64,000 nt of DNA from Bondarzewia mesenterica. Lineage: Eukaryota; Basidiomycota; Agaricomycetes; Russulales; Bondarzewiaceae. Every line of letters starts with the position of its first letter. Position 1 is the first letter of the stretch. The stretch lies in NCBI GenBank assembly GCA_004802705.1, contig SGPL01000042.1:1-64000 (forward strand). The letters run 5' to 3'. The translations under genes and the position numbers were made by a program. Under the pieces are notes generated by a model. It made no database searches. It saw only the letters and a program-made list of their open reading frames with translations, and was not told the origin of the DNA. Below are positions 1 through 10,100 of the stretch, in pieces.

Positions 1-1462
1 GAGGTCTGTCTGTCCTCTATTGTCCGCTTGTTTTCCCGTTCTGAGTTGCATCTAGTCTCTGGATACGACTGCCGATATTTCTTCGCCTGCGAATGCCGCT
101 ACCGAAGCATTTGCGCATGCCGTAGCCACTGTGTTGCTTGCTCTCCTTGACTCCCTCCCAGAGCCCGTCATACCGTTCTCGCTCCACGCACGTTGTGCTG
201 AAGTCTCGAGTCGGGATGAAGCATTTGAGGTGCCTGCTATTGTCAAAGAGTCATCGTTGATGTTGACTGATACGTCTGAATCAGATGCTCAATACATTAC
301 CGGGAGCATCGGTCAACGTGAGCCGTCTTCATATGTTTTAGATCTTCAATTTAAGAGGAATTTTGTCTCTCTGGTACAAGGTTTGGATCTCTGTGACAGC
401 CTTCCTCCACTATCTGTGCGCGCAAGATCCAAAACTCGGACATCAACACCGGTGATCCTGACGATTCTGGCCCACCGAGAGCGACTCGTGCTGAACAGCT
501 CAGTGCGTCTCTCCTCCTGATTTCAAGGGCCGCCGTTGATGTGTTCTTTCCATTGACTGACGCGTCTGAATTCTGCAGCGGTAGTATTCTCTCGTGTGCT
601 TCTGCGAGACGACCCCGAGGCCGCGATACCTGTGTCCCCACTGGCGAAGCGGCGTTTTCTGTCGTTCTTCATCTCCCAGTTTTGATTTTGAAGATACAGA
701 TACTAGTATTACTGCCGTTTATTCTTCGAACGAATAAATTGGATATCCTCGGGCAGTTTGATTCGGTACTTCATTCTGTTGTCACTTCATATCGTTGACT
801 GGGTTGATGTATCGATGGATGGGAAATGATCTAAGTATTGAACGACAACTAGCTGCAAGTTTTACTTGTTTTACCAAAAGTCGCTGTCAACTATTACCTT
901 GCTTGCAAGGTGCTCTCCGGACTCGTAATGGCAGCACAAAAGTTGCAGGAACCATCAAAGCAAGTTCATGTGATGATACACGAGAACTGGAATGGCAAGC
1001 AAGGTGTTCTGCTGCCGCAGGCGGCGCTTCTCGAGTACTACTGTCGTCAAAATGGACCGAGCAAGTATGGGGTATGCCTGTTCTTTTTTCCATTGTCTCC
1101 GCAGTCGATCTCTGGTCTCGTGAAGGGATGCGAGTCCTGGTGATTTCTCATGACACAGATTGACAACTAACGCGTGGTCAGTTGCCCCGCACTGGGACCT
1201 GCGGACCCCAACGCAGATTCTGTCCTGTCAATGAAACATGGACGTTAATGATGTTACATAGTACTCACGATCATAGGGCCAGGTTGGAATCGGACGGACG
1301 GAACGAGATCTGGAGTACGGGTCTTGCAGTGCGATTCAAAAATACTGCGAATGCATCCCATTGCAATGACTTCCTCCCAAGTGCCCATTACAATTGCAAG
1401 ATCTACCTAGTTGCTACAACGTTCGCCCAACGAAGAAAAGTCGTCACATTAGTGTACTGGCA
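1..1462. other. No recognisable gene; contains repeat copy R1
   Basis: I see no recognisable coding region here. Open frames up to about 130 codons exist on both strands, but none shows a family motif or a consistent exon pattern. A short phrase, GTTGATGT followed by a variable gap and then TGACTGAYRCGTCTGAAT, occurs at about 258-282 and 536-571. This hints at an old duplication or a decayed gene. The only well-supported element is the dispersed repeat at 893-1040. Confidence 0.4.
893..1040 (+). repeat. Dispersed ~150 bp repeat, copy R1
   Basis: This stretch matches 57922-58084 closely and in the same orientation. Both share blocks such as CCTTGCTTGCAA, GGCAGCACAAAAGTTGCAGG, AACCATCAAA, ATACACGAGAAC and GCTGCCGCAGGCGGCGCTTC. 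R1 lacks about 6 nt after TTGCAA, and a few nt after ACCATCAAA, relative to R2. In one frame both copies read IHENxNGKQGxLLPQAALLE, and about half of the substitutions over that part are synonymous. The repeat may therefore be a fragment of a former coding sequence, for example a transposon or a duplicated gene. I do not recognise the protein. Confidence 0.8.
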
Positions 1463-3011
1463 TCATGCAAACATTTTCTTGTACGCCTTCTTCTCCTTGT
1501 TCTTCTTCTCTTTCTTGCGCTGCCGCACGCGCTCGAGCTCCGCCGCTATCGCCGCGTCGTCCTTGGCGAGGGCGCTCGCCTCGGTGAGCACGGTCTCCGC
1601 TTCGTCGTCCTCTTTGAGGATCCCCAGTGCAATGCCGCGCCGGTAGAGTGCTTTGGCTAAAAACCAGAAAATGAAGAAAAAAAGACCATCCAACATCAGA
1701 AATTTCACGTTCAGAAGAAGAAATAATTGAGACGCACCGCGATCGGCATCGCTCAAAGTCAGATTGAGCGCCCTGGTAGTCGCCGCGACTACGTCCTGCG
1801 CATTCGCAGTGGGAGATCCAGATGCCTTGAGCGCAGCGAGGGCCGAGTTGAGCAGTAGGGGCACGAGGAGCGCAGCATACGCGTCCTTGGTCTCCTGAGA
1901 CGCGTCATCTGGGAGGACGGGGTGCACATCGAGGTAGCGCACGGCTTTCTGCCACTTGGCGAGTGCGGATGCGGCCTCGCCCTTCTTCCAAAGTGCAGAA
2001 CCAAACTCGCGGAGCTCACGCGCGATACGCAGGGCCACCTCGGGGTTCTGCACGTCGTTGTCATCGTCATCGGGGAAATCTTCGTATCGGTCGCCGTCGC
2101 TGGTCACGGGTTCGGAGAGGGAAGGGTCGTCTGGAAATAGCACGCCACAGTCGGTTATAGTTATCGGGACGGTGGGCACATCGCCCGAAGCAGTCGGGTG
2201 GTTCTCGATTTGACGGACTGGTGAAAAAAAAAAGGGCGGGTGGAAAAGGATTGTTGGAGAGGTGTAGCAGCAGGGAAGGGAGAGGAAAAGGACGCACGGA
2301 TCGATTTACCGCGGATGACTTCGCCGAACACGACGTGTTTACCGTCAAGATGAGGGGTGGGGACGGTGGTGATGAAGAATTGCGAGCCATTCGTGTCTTT
2401 GCCAGCGTTGGCCTGTGTGCGTGATCGGATCGCGAAACCAGTATGCGACGCGTTGACAGAGGCGTACCATAGATAGCAAGAAGGGCTTATCGTGCTTCAT
2501 TGAAAACGCCTCATCCTCGAATTTCTCACCGTAGATTGACTCGCCACCCGTGCCTGTGCAAGGTCACACTAAGCGGGGCGAGGGTGAAGGACGATAACCA
2601 GCCTCACCATTTCCAGCCGTGAAGTCACCTCCCTGAATCATAAACCTGGCGCCCAAGCGATCAATTCACGATAATCTCTCCGCGCCCTCGACGCGTGTGT
2701 GACATTGTGCACGCACTTTTTGATAACGCGATGGAAGCCCGATCCCTTGTAGCACAGAGGCTTTCCCAACTTGCCTGCACCCTTCTCGCCCGTGCACAAC
2801 GCGCCTGCACAAGCAAGTTACGCGTCCGCATCAAGGATCGAAAAATCACGTCAGATGTGCGCGCGCTTATTCAAAGTTACAATCTATACCCACGGAAATT
2901 CTCAGCGGTCTTGGGGACGAGGTCGCTGTAGAGGGAGAAGATGACGCGTCCAAGGGCTCGGTCGCCGATGGAGATGTCGAAGTAGGTGATTGGCCGTTGA
3001 GTTTCGCTCAT
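1463..3011 (-). CDS. CPR6: Cyclophilin-40 peptidyl-prolyl isomerase with TPR domain
   Basis: Peptidyl-prolyl cis-trans isomerase of the CyP40/Cpr6 family, known as a cytosolic Hsp90 co-chaperone. The start at 3011 gives [16 protein letters not shown]. Exon 1 ends at 2894 and exon 2 begins at 2804, restoring [10 protein letters not shown]. Further exons supply FHRVI (the catalytic Arg), [27 protein letters not shown] and [19 protein letters not shown]. The position of Trp121 in human CyPA is His here (HLDGKHV), as is usual for CyP40. After an acidic linker come TPR helices ([33 protein letters not shown]) and a Lys-rich tail ending KKMFA. The gene is divergent from the HABP4-like gene, and a heat-shock-element-like site lies about 130 bp upstream of the start. 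Length (about 370 aa) is normal. Confidence 0.93.
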
Positions 3012-3134
3012 GGTGGGTTGAAATCTTGGATGGCTCGGAAACTGTTAGCGGGGTGACTGTACAGTGGGCTTGTGGAAATAGTCTGAAGGGCATCCCGGCT
3101 GTGTTTACGTAATATTGTGAACTGGAAGCTGCTA

Positions 3135-3142
3135 GAAACTTC
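3135..3142. promoter_or_regulatory. Heat-shock-element-like pair GAAACTTC
   Basis: GAA-nn-TTC inverted pentamers (GAA AC TTC), with another TTC..GAA just downstream (TTCTGAA). They lie about 125-140 bp upstream of the CPR6 start. CPR6 is an HSF target in yeast. The spacing is imperfect for a canonical three-unit element, so this is a candidate only. Confidence 0.35.
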
Positions 3143-3644
3143 ATTCTGAACATACCTCGAAAACACAAATCTGTTCAGCCTGTTTGGTGTGCCACTACCT
3201 GGTCTCTTGCAGATGATTGTTGACTCGAGTTGTATTTGCTGTGGGTTTTGAATTTTAAATGCTGCGGTGTTGCGTTTGTTCACAAGAAACATTGTGGTTG
3301 CTCAGGTCCACGGGGTGTCGAGGGTACAGACAGGTGATGTCATGATTCCCACGCTTCCCCAGATTTTCACCCGTTCACATGACATGCACTTCCCCTGCGC
3401 ATGAAGCTTTCGAAGGACAAACTATGGCGCAGCACGACCCCTCCAAGGATCCCGTCAAAGGGTAATCACGACGTAACGTAAGAAACTACGCAGAACAACA
3501 CTCGCATTGTTTGTGGGCTGACAATGTCCACGTAACGGGGCTAGAGTGTGACTGCGCCTCGAGCCTTCCATCCCGTTCCAAAGTTGCCAGCCTTAACGAT
3601 CACGCGAGCGTGTTGTGGGGGTCATGATCACGGCAAATGTCGCA

Positions 3645-3650
3645 TATAAA
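3645..3650 (+). promoter_or_regulatory. TATA box
   Basis: TATAAA (within CGCATATAAAGG) 127 bp upstream of the ATG at 3777, followed by a pyrimidine-rich, CATCA-rich leader. This is a plausible core promoter for the HABP4-like gene. Confidence 0.5.
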
Positions 3651-3776
3651 GGTCGCACCACCCCCCAGTTCAGCTCATCACCATCATCATAAACCTCACG
3701 ATCTTCAAACTACAACTTCGCCAACCCCTCCATTCGTAGTCTCCTTCTCTACATCAAGTTCCTGTATCACAACACA

Positions 3777-4404
3777 ATGACTCGCACAGCACGCGCTACA
3801 TCCCCTCGTGCCCTCATGAAGGACAGGTCAGAGGCGAGGAATGGTTATGACAACAGTCTCCGCAAGGGCGCGCCGGCGCGCACAATTGGGGTAATATCAA
3901 CGACGAGGCGCGCTTCGAGCGCGAAGGCGTCGATGATGAGGAACGTGATTATGCCGAGGGCGAAGGTGATTCTTTTCTGTAATCCCTCACCTTGCTAACG
4001 CTGACCATATGCGCATCGACCGCAGGCGCGGAAGAGAGGGTGGCTGAGGAGAAAAAGTCGAGCCCTGTCATGGTCCGGCGGACGAGCAGCGTTACTGAGG
4101 AAGATCGCGAGAACGCGCTCAAAGTCCGCAAGAATGCCCTCAAGAGCAACGGTAACGTGTCTACTTCTCGATTCACCTCTACAAGTATCTCATGACCAAT
4201 CGTTATTCTTTTTGTAGGCGTCGACTTGGCTGCCATCGCCCGCTCCTCAGTCGCAGTTTCTTCGTCTCCTCCCAGGTCCGTCCCCATCTCGGCGGAGGCC
4301 AGCGTAAGTCCATCATCACGCCGCACATCTTGCAGTTGCCTCGACTTGAATTTTGACTGGTTTTATTGGATCTGTTGTAGACCGGTACAAACTCTCCGCA
4401 GTAA
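3777..4404 (+). CDS. Small HABP4/Stm1-like RNA-binding protein, with apparent frameshift
   Basis: Short basic protein starting MTRTARATSPRALMKDRSEA. The family hallmark RKGGAGAHNWG (HABP4/SERBP1/Stm1-type) is visible only if one base is missing at about 3868-3873, within AAGGGCGCGCCGGCG. Before that point frame 1 reads RNGYDNSLRKG, and after it another frame reads AGAHNWGNINDEARFEREG. Three introns follow (donors at about 3965, 4151 and 4307). They join AEERVAEEKKSSPVMVRRTS, ENALKVRKNALKSNGVD, LAAIARSSVAVSSSPPRS and the ending TGTNSPQ. The length is about 150 aa. Stm1/SERBP1 proteins bind ribosomes and mRNA and are linked to translational dormancy. The assignment rests on the HNWG motif and on general composition. 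The frameshift is more likely a sequence error than a pseudogene, because the downstream exons and splice sites are intact. Confidence 0.65.
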
Positions 4405-6787
4405 ATTATTGCATCGCATCCATTCAAAGTTCAAACGCATTCCTCCTCATCCTGCATCCATCGCATTGATATCATCATCGCTCTCATTCTGTAAAACATA
4501 AACATCAAACCAATCAATATCGTTGAAACGCAATCCTGTTCTCTCGTTCAAGTTGTCGTTCGTTGGGTCGAGGGAGGTGACAGAGACGCGCTAGGTGTAG
4601 GACGTTGTGTAATTGTAGTGCCGTTTGTTGTGATGTGAAACAAGGAAGATATTTCTTGTGCTGTTGCGTATCGACAAGTGGGATAGACATTGATGCTTCG
4701 TGCCAATTTCGTGGCCTTCTTCAGTACATGCCAGATTCCAGTAATTGGTACTGAAGACTTCAAAGTATGGTACCACTAGGATAAGGTGTGTAGCTAGATG
4801 TGACTGAGGTTGGCTGCTTCGAGTGCTGCTATAAATATAGAAATCTAATTTAATGTAGCATGCAATGCATGGCCATCATATTGTATGTAAATGAGTAGTA
4901 CTCCGGTGTAAGCGTTCTCTGGAAAGAGCGGCAAGTCTTGCACCATTCTCCGAGTCCATCCTTACGGTTCACATCCTCGAGCGAGAGATTCAGAAGCCGG
5001 AGAATGCCGATCACTTTGAACCACATCAGTTTCCACATTCGGTTGCTCGTCTTCCCACTCGTCTTCCCATTCATTTAGTGACTGTACTTGCTGGAAAGTA
5101 TACTGAGTGCATCCCAATGCAAGCCGCGCCTTGGTATCGAATTGTGCTCGTACTTTCTCCGATACTACCGTGCAGGCGTTAGCCGTAGGCTACAGCATGG
5201 CGGCCAGCGGTAGCGGAAGAGGTCATGAATTAGGGGTGAAATCAACATAGCGAGTAATCCTTGTTGGCAGTTTGGAGACAACATGGCACACATGTGAGCT
5301 CATCGGATCACTGAAATGTGAGGTTCTCGAGAGCGCCAAACCTTTCTATACCTAACACGGCACAACGAACAAGAACAACCCGCCCCACTGCGTATATTCC
5401 TAGTTTCCCGATGGGGATCGCGGTGACTGAGTATCTCGTATTCGCTTTCAGCTGCAACGTCGATCATCTCGCTCATCGACATTTTTCTGCGGCAGCGTCA
5501 TCGTTGCAATAATATCACAGCTGCATCTCTGCATCTCTGTCATTGGATATAGAAGTATTGTTGAATGCTTTCAATGACTGCTCGTCTTCAGCAGAGTCGC
5601 TTCTGACCACGAAACTTGGCTCTTGAGCCTGGGTGACAGACAAAGCAGCATCTTTTTACCCCTGCAGTCCAGTCTGCGGTTTTCGCCGTACTTCTTTCAA
5701 GTTCTTTTGGTGGTCCTTGTGAGTTCCGGCTGTCCGAGAATCTTTGTCGTCCTCGGTGAGTATGTGCGTGTCGTGCCTGGGGGCTGTACATTCCCGGAGT
5801 GGCATGTATGAATTCCGGAGATACATGCTTCAGGCTATTATTACAAGCACGCATTGTTTTTTTTTTGTCAAGTCATCTCCACAAACCACAGTGTACGGGC
5901 GCCCACTACAGAGACCACTTTCATGTGATTTTCATTACGTACGTATCTTACCATTTCGCGGGCCAATCTTGCATTCTTGTGCATTTCGATTGGTTCGTCG
6001 GCAATTATTCGATACTGAGAACGAATCGCCTTAACGATGAACTATCCCGCGATTTTATCACGTAATCATCCGCCGAGGCTGCGCTTTGTGTCAATTTTAG
6101 TCCGAGCAATATGCCGCACCGCCGGCCGCGCGTCGTTGCCTCTGCCTTCATTTCTCTTCTATCACGATATCCTCTAGTTGCTGGATCGTTTACTGTTGAT
6201 TAGAGCATCGATAACAAAGGTGGAACGCTTCATGGAAATCGCGTTGTCTGGCAATAGCATGTCATTTCAGCTACCTTCTACCAGCCGGCGCGACAGACAT
6301 GCATCATCGTAAGTACTATCTAGCGATATACATAGCACACTCGGATTTGCTTGCGCAGCGATTATAGTCAGCAGGCTTACGCGCAGCATATACGCAGCTC
6401 GTACGCTGACAGTCTATGCGTGTTGTGCATTCCTAGCGAATTGTTGCAAAGGTAAGTACGGTATATGTTGTTTGATTTCAGGACGAAATCTGTGGTGCCC
6501 GTCCGCGAGTATCGCAGAATGTAAGCAATGGACGGCCGGCTGACCATGAAATTGCCCAGTCAGGAGTATGACCGGAGACTCCAGGTCACAAGCTCAGTCA
6601 GCCTGCCGTCAGCTTACTGTTGTCAGATAAGATCTGGCGTCTACTTGCTCGCTATTTTCAATACCAAGAAACCACCCGCAGATTTGTGCGTCAGGACTGC
6701 ATGGCCAACGGTAAAAAGACCTTGTCCATCTTGCTCTTTTTTCAGAGAAAGGATTGACGACGATACGATGTGTATTATTCTGAGTAA

Positions 6788-6795
6788 TTACGTCA
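6788..6795 (+). promoter_or_regulatory. CRE/AP-1-like site TTACGTCA
   Basis: TTACGTCA lies about 315 bp upstream of the PDR transporter start. It matches the ATF/CREB-type bZIP core and is close to the Yap-type TTACGTAA. Drug-efflux genes are commonly driven by bZIP stress regulators. Single-site evidence only. Confidence 0.35.
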
Positions 6796-6823
6796 TTCCA
6801 GATTTTGGCCCTTGACCATGGAG

Positions 6824-6843
6824 ACTCCGACACGGTCCGGAGT
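6824..6843. promoter_or_regulatory. Inverted repeat ACTCCG-N8-CGGAGT containing CCG-N3-CGG
   Basis: Six-base inverted arms at 6824-6829 and 6838-6843, with CCGACACGG (CCG-N3-CGG) at 6827-6835. CGG/CCG triplets in inverted arrangement are the standard binding format of dimeric Zn2Cys6 regulators, including those controlling PDR pumps. It lies about 265 bp upstream of the transporter ATG. Confidence 0.45.
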
Positions 6844-7107
6844 AAGATGCGCCGAAGACTCCTGTCTTTTTTCTTTGCGTGCCCAGCCGCTGAGATTGGT
6901 TAAGTTTCTCCACCAGTCTCAGGCTGCCCGCCGTCGGGACACGTAGACGGGCACGATCGTGCACAGTCAGCGCTTTGACTGAGATCTCTTGGTTCCGTTT
7001 AATACTTAATCTGAAACGGCGAGTACACAAACCACTTTCTCCACTCACCCCCTCCATTCCCTATATCCTTTCATTATTCTAAATCCCAGCTCCTCTAATA
7101 TTATTGG

Positions 7108-10100
7108 ATGACCGAACAATTTCAGCTAGAACAGATACGAGAGGACGAACGGGATGCTCCCCAGCTTTCGGGTTCGCCGTCGCAGGCTCAGGCAGCGGGA
7201 CTGCACCACGAAGAAGATGCCCACCAACACCATTCACCTCTGTCCCCTCCCGTTGCGCGCAGACCCGCGAGGGAGCGCGCCAATTCGACCGCCTCTCATG
7301 TCTCTCTCGATTATTTTGATCCAGAAGGCGTTGGAGAACTGCGGCGCACCCTCAGCCGCATGTCCACTAAGTCAGCGAGAGACCGCCGAGATTTCGTAGG
7401 GGGTGCGCCGCCGAAGCCGTTGTCGGATGTTAGCTCGGAAACCACGATTGCTGTCGGAGAAGGACCATTCGATTTCGAGAAGACGTTGAGAACAATAGTG
7501 AAGAAGTGCGCCCCGTCAACTTTTCTTATTTATCCGTATTCCTGCTGACTTTTACCCTGAAGGCAAGAGCAGTTAAATATTCAATCCAGAGAGCTGGGCG
7601 TCTATTTCCGTGACCTTCGCGTCATTGGTCTTGGCTCCGCTGCGAGTTTTCAGCCCACGTTTGGCTCTCTGTTCAATCCTGCCGGTATTTTGGAGACTGT
7701 GCGCAACATTCGCAATCCTCCTCTGCGCGATATTCTCAGTGGCTTCGAGGGTGTTGTCCGCCCAGGAGAGATGCTTCGTATGTCTTGAGTTTTTCTCAGT
7801 TTCGTTGTCCATCACCTAACTGTCGTTTACAGTCGTCCTCGGCAGTCCCGGTTCCGGATGCAGCACACTCCTTAAGACCCTCACCAATCAGCGTCATGAA
7901 TATTATGCTATTGAGGGAGACGTTCACTACGACTCTTTCACTCCCGAAGAAATCGAGAAGCGCTACCGTGGAGACGTTATCTACTGCCCTGAGGACGATG
8001 TCCACTTCCCCATGTTGACCGTCGGAGACACGCTCCAGTTTGCCGCGAAGACTCGCGCACCGCAGAATCGTATTGAGGGGAAGTCGCGCACGGTATATGT
8101 CGAGCAGTTCACCGACATTTTGGAGACCATCTTCGGATTGCGTCATGTCAAGAGGACGCCCGTTGGCGACGCTTCCCTCCGTGGTGTTTCTGGAGGCGAA
8201 AAGAAGCGCGTGTCTATCAGTGAAGCGCTCGCCTTGCGTTCGCTCATTGGAGCTTGGGATAAGTGCGCAAATTGATTATATGCGCATTGATAAGAGTTCG
8301 GCTGACCTCGCTTCTCTTACCAGCTCTACTCGTGGTCTTGATGCTTCCACCGCTCTTGAATTCGCTCGCGCTCTTCGTATCGCCACTGACATCTCCCGAC
8401 TCTCCACCATTGTTTCCATATACCAAGCTGGCGAGTCGATATACGAACTCTTTGACAAAGTCTGCGTGATCTATCACGGTCGTATGGCCTACTTCGGTCC
8501 CGCAAACAAGGCAAGACAGTACTTCATTGATCTCGGGTACAATCCTGCGCATCGTCAGACCACTGCTGATTTTCTCGTTGCTGGTGCGTTTGCCCTCACT
8601 TTCCGCTTCTCTTTTTCGCTACTTCATTCGCTGGTACACTTGATTCTGACGGCAGGTTGGTTCAATATACAGTGACTGATCCCAATGGCCGTACCCCCCG
8701 CGCTGGTTTCGAAGACCGCGTCCCCCGCACGGCGGATGAGTTCGCGCAGCGCTTCCTTGAGTCTTCAGCAGCTGCGGAGAATAGAGATGACATGGACTCC
8801 TTCCGCGACGAGTTCATTGGCAAGCCTGACCGCGCGCATGCATACAAACAGAGTGCACGAGCGGAACATGCGAAGACGCAGACCAGGAAGTCTCCCTACA
8901 TGACGTCCATCTTCATGCAGGCGCGAGCGGCCATGCTGCGCCGGGTGCAGATTTTGCGGGGCAGTATTGCAAAGGAGGTCATTCAGTTGGCGTGAGTCTT
9001 TTCTCTTCTAAATGCAAGAGCAGCGGACATTGATTTAAGGCCATCCGATAAACCAGGGTGTTTATCTTGCAGGCGATTATTGTCGGCACGGTGTTCTTGA
9101 AGTCTCCGGAGTCGACCTCTGCGTACTTCTCTCGTGGTGGTGTTCTGTTCTTGTACGTGCCATCCATCTTCTGTGCATGAGTTGTGTTAGCTTATTTGAC
9201 CATCGTAGCGCGTTGCTCTTCGCCGCCCTCTCGTCCATGGCCGAAATCCCCGCCCTCTTCTCTCAGCGCCCCATCGTGATAAAACATTACAAGGCAGCGA
9301 TGTACCACCCCTTCGTTGAAGCCGCCGCGATGTCAATTGTCGACGTTCCCATCACATTTTTACAACTCATCCTATTCTGCGTCATTCTTTACTTTTTGGT
9401 CGGCCTGCAAAATTCAGCGGGCCAATTTTTGTGAGTGCATCTCCCGCGATGTATATAGAAAGCTGACTCAGTGATTGCGCAGCATATTCTTTATTTTCGT
9501 CTTTGCCATGTCTCTCACGATGAAAGCCTGGTTCCGCTCTGTCGCGGCAGCATTCGGTTCTCCTGCTCCCGCCCAGTCATTTGCAGGAATCCTGCTGCTC
9601 GGCCTCGTGCTCTACACCGGTTATACCATTCCGAAACCGTCTATGATCGGCGCGTTACGATGGATCACTTACATTAATGTACGTGTCTTTCATGCACCAT
9701 TCTCAATAATTCTAACATGTTCTGTAGCCGCTACGATACGGCTTCGAGGGCATCGTGACGAATGAGTTCCACACCCTAAACGGCACCTGCGCCTCCCTCG
9801 TGCCGAGAGGTCCCGGTTATGAAAGCGTGTCGTTGCAAAATCAGGTTTGCACAACTGTCGGTTCGATTGCAGGTCAAGGCACGGTCGATGGCAATCGCTT
9901 TGTCCTGCTCTCTTATGGTTACAGCTATGGCAACTTGTGGCGCGTACGTTCATTTCCTCCACCTTGATTTTGAGTGTCGCCTCATTACATCTGGTTCTGT
10001 TGTATGGATTTAGAACTTCGGCATTGTCGTGGCGTTCGGCGTCTTCTTCGTCGGACTTTTACTTTTCTTCACGGAATTCAACACTAACATGTCAAGTGAT

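Larger units (their letters stand above)
3012..3776. promoter_or_regulatory. Shared divergent promoter region CPR6 / HABP4-like gene
   Basis: This 765 bp stretch lies between two divergent starts and I see no gene in it. It carries a heat-shock-element-like GAAACTTC on the CPR6 side and a TATAAA on the other side. A CT-rich leader with CATCACCATCATCAT precedes the plus-strand ATG. Confidence 0.6.
4405..7107. other. 2.7 kb gene-free stretch ending in the PDR transporter promoter
   Basis: No recognisable gene on either strand. Small open frames of up to about 95 codons lack motifs and splice logic. The right end (about 6780-7107) is the likely promoter of the ABC transporter, with the sites listed separately. 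No tandem or inverted repeats of note were seen elsewhere in it. Confidence 0.5.

Noticed and set aside
131..798. Two plus-strand open frames near the left edge as genes
   Set aside because: No domain, no splice pattern, and comparable frames exist on the other strand.
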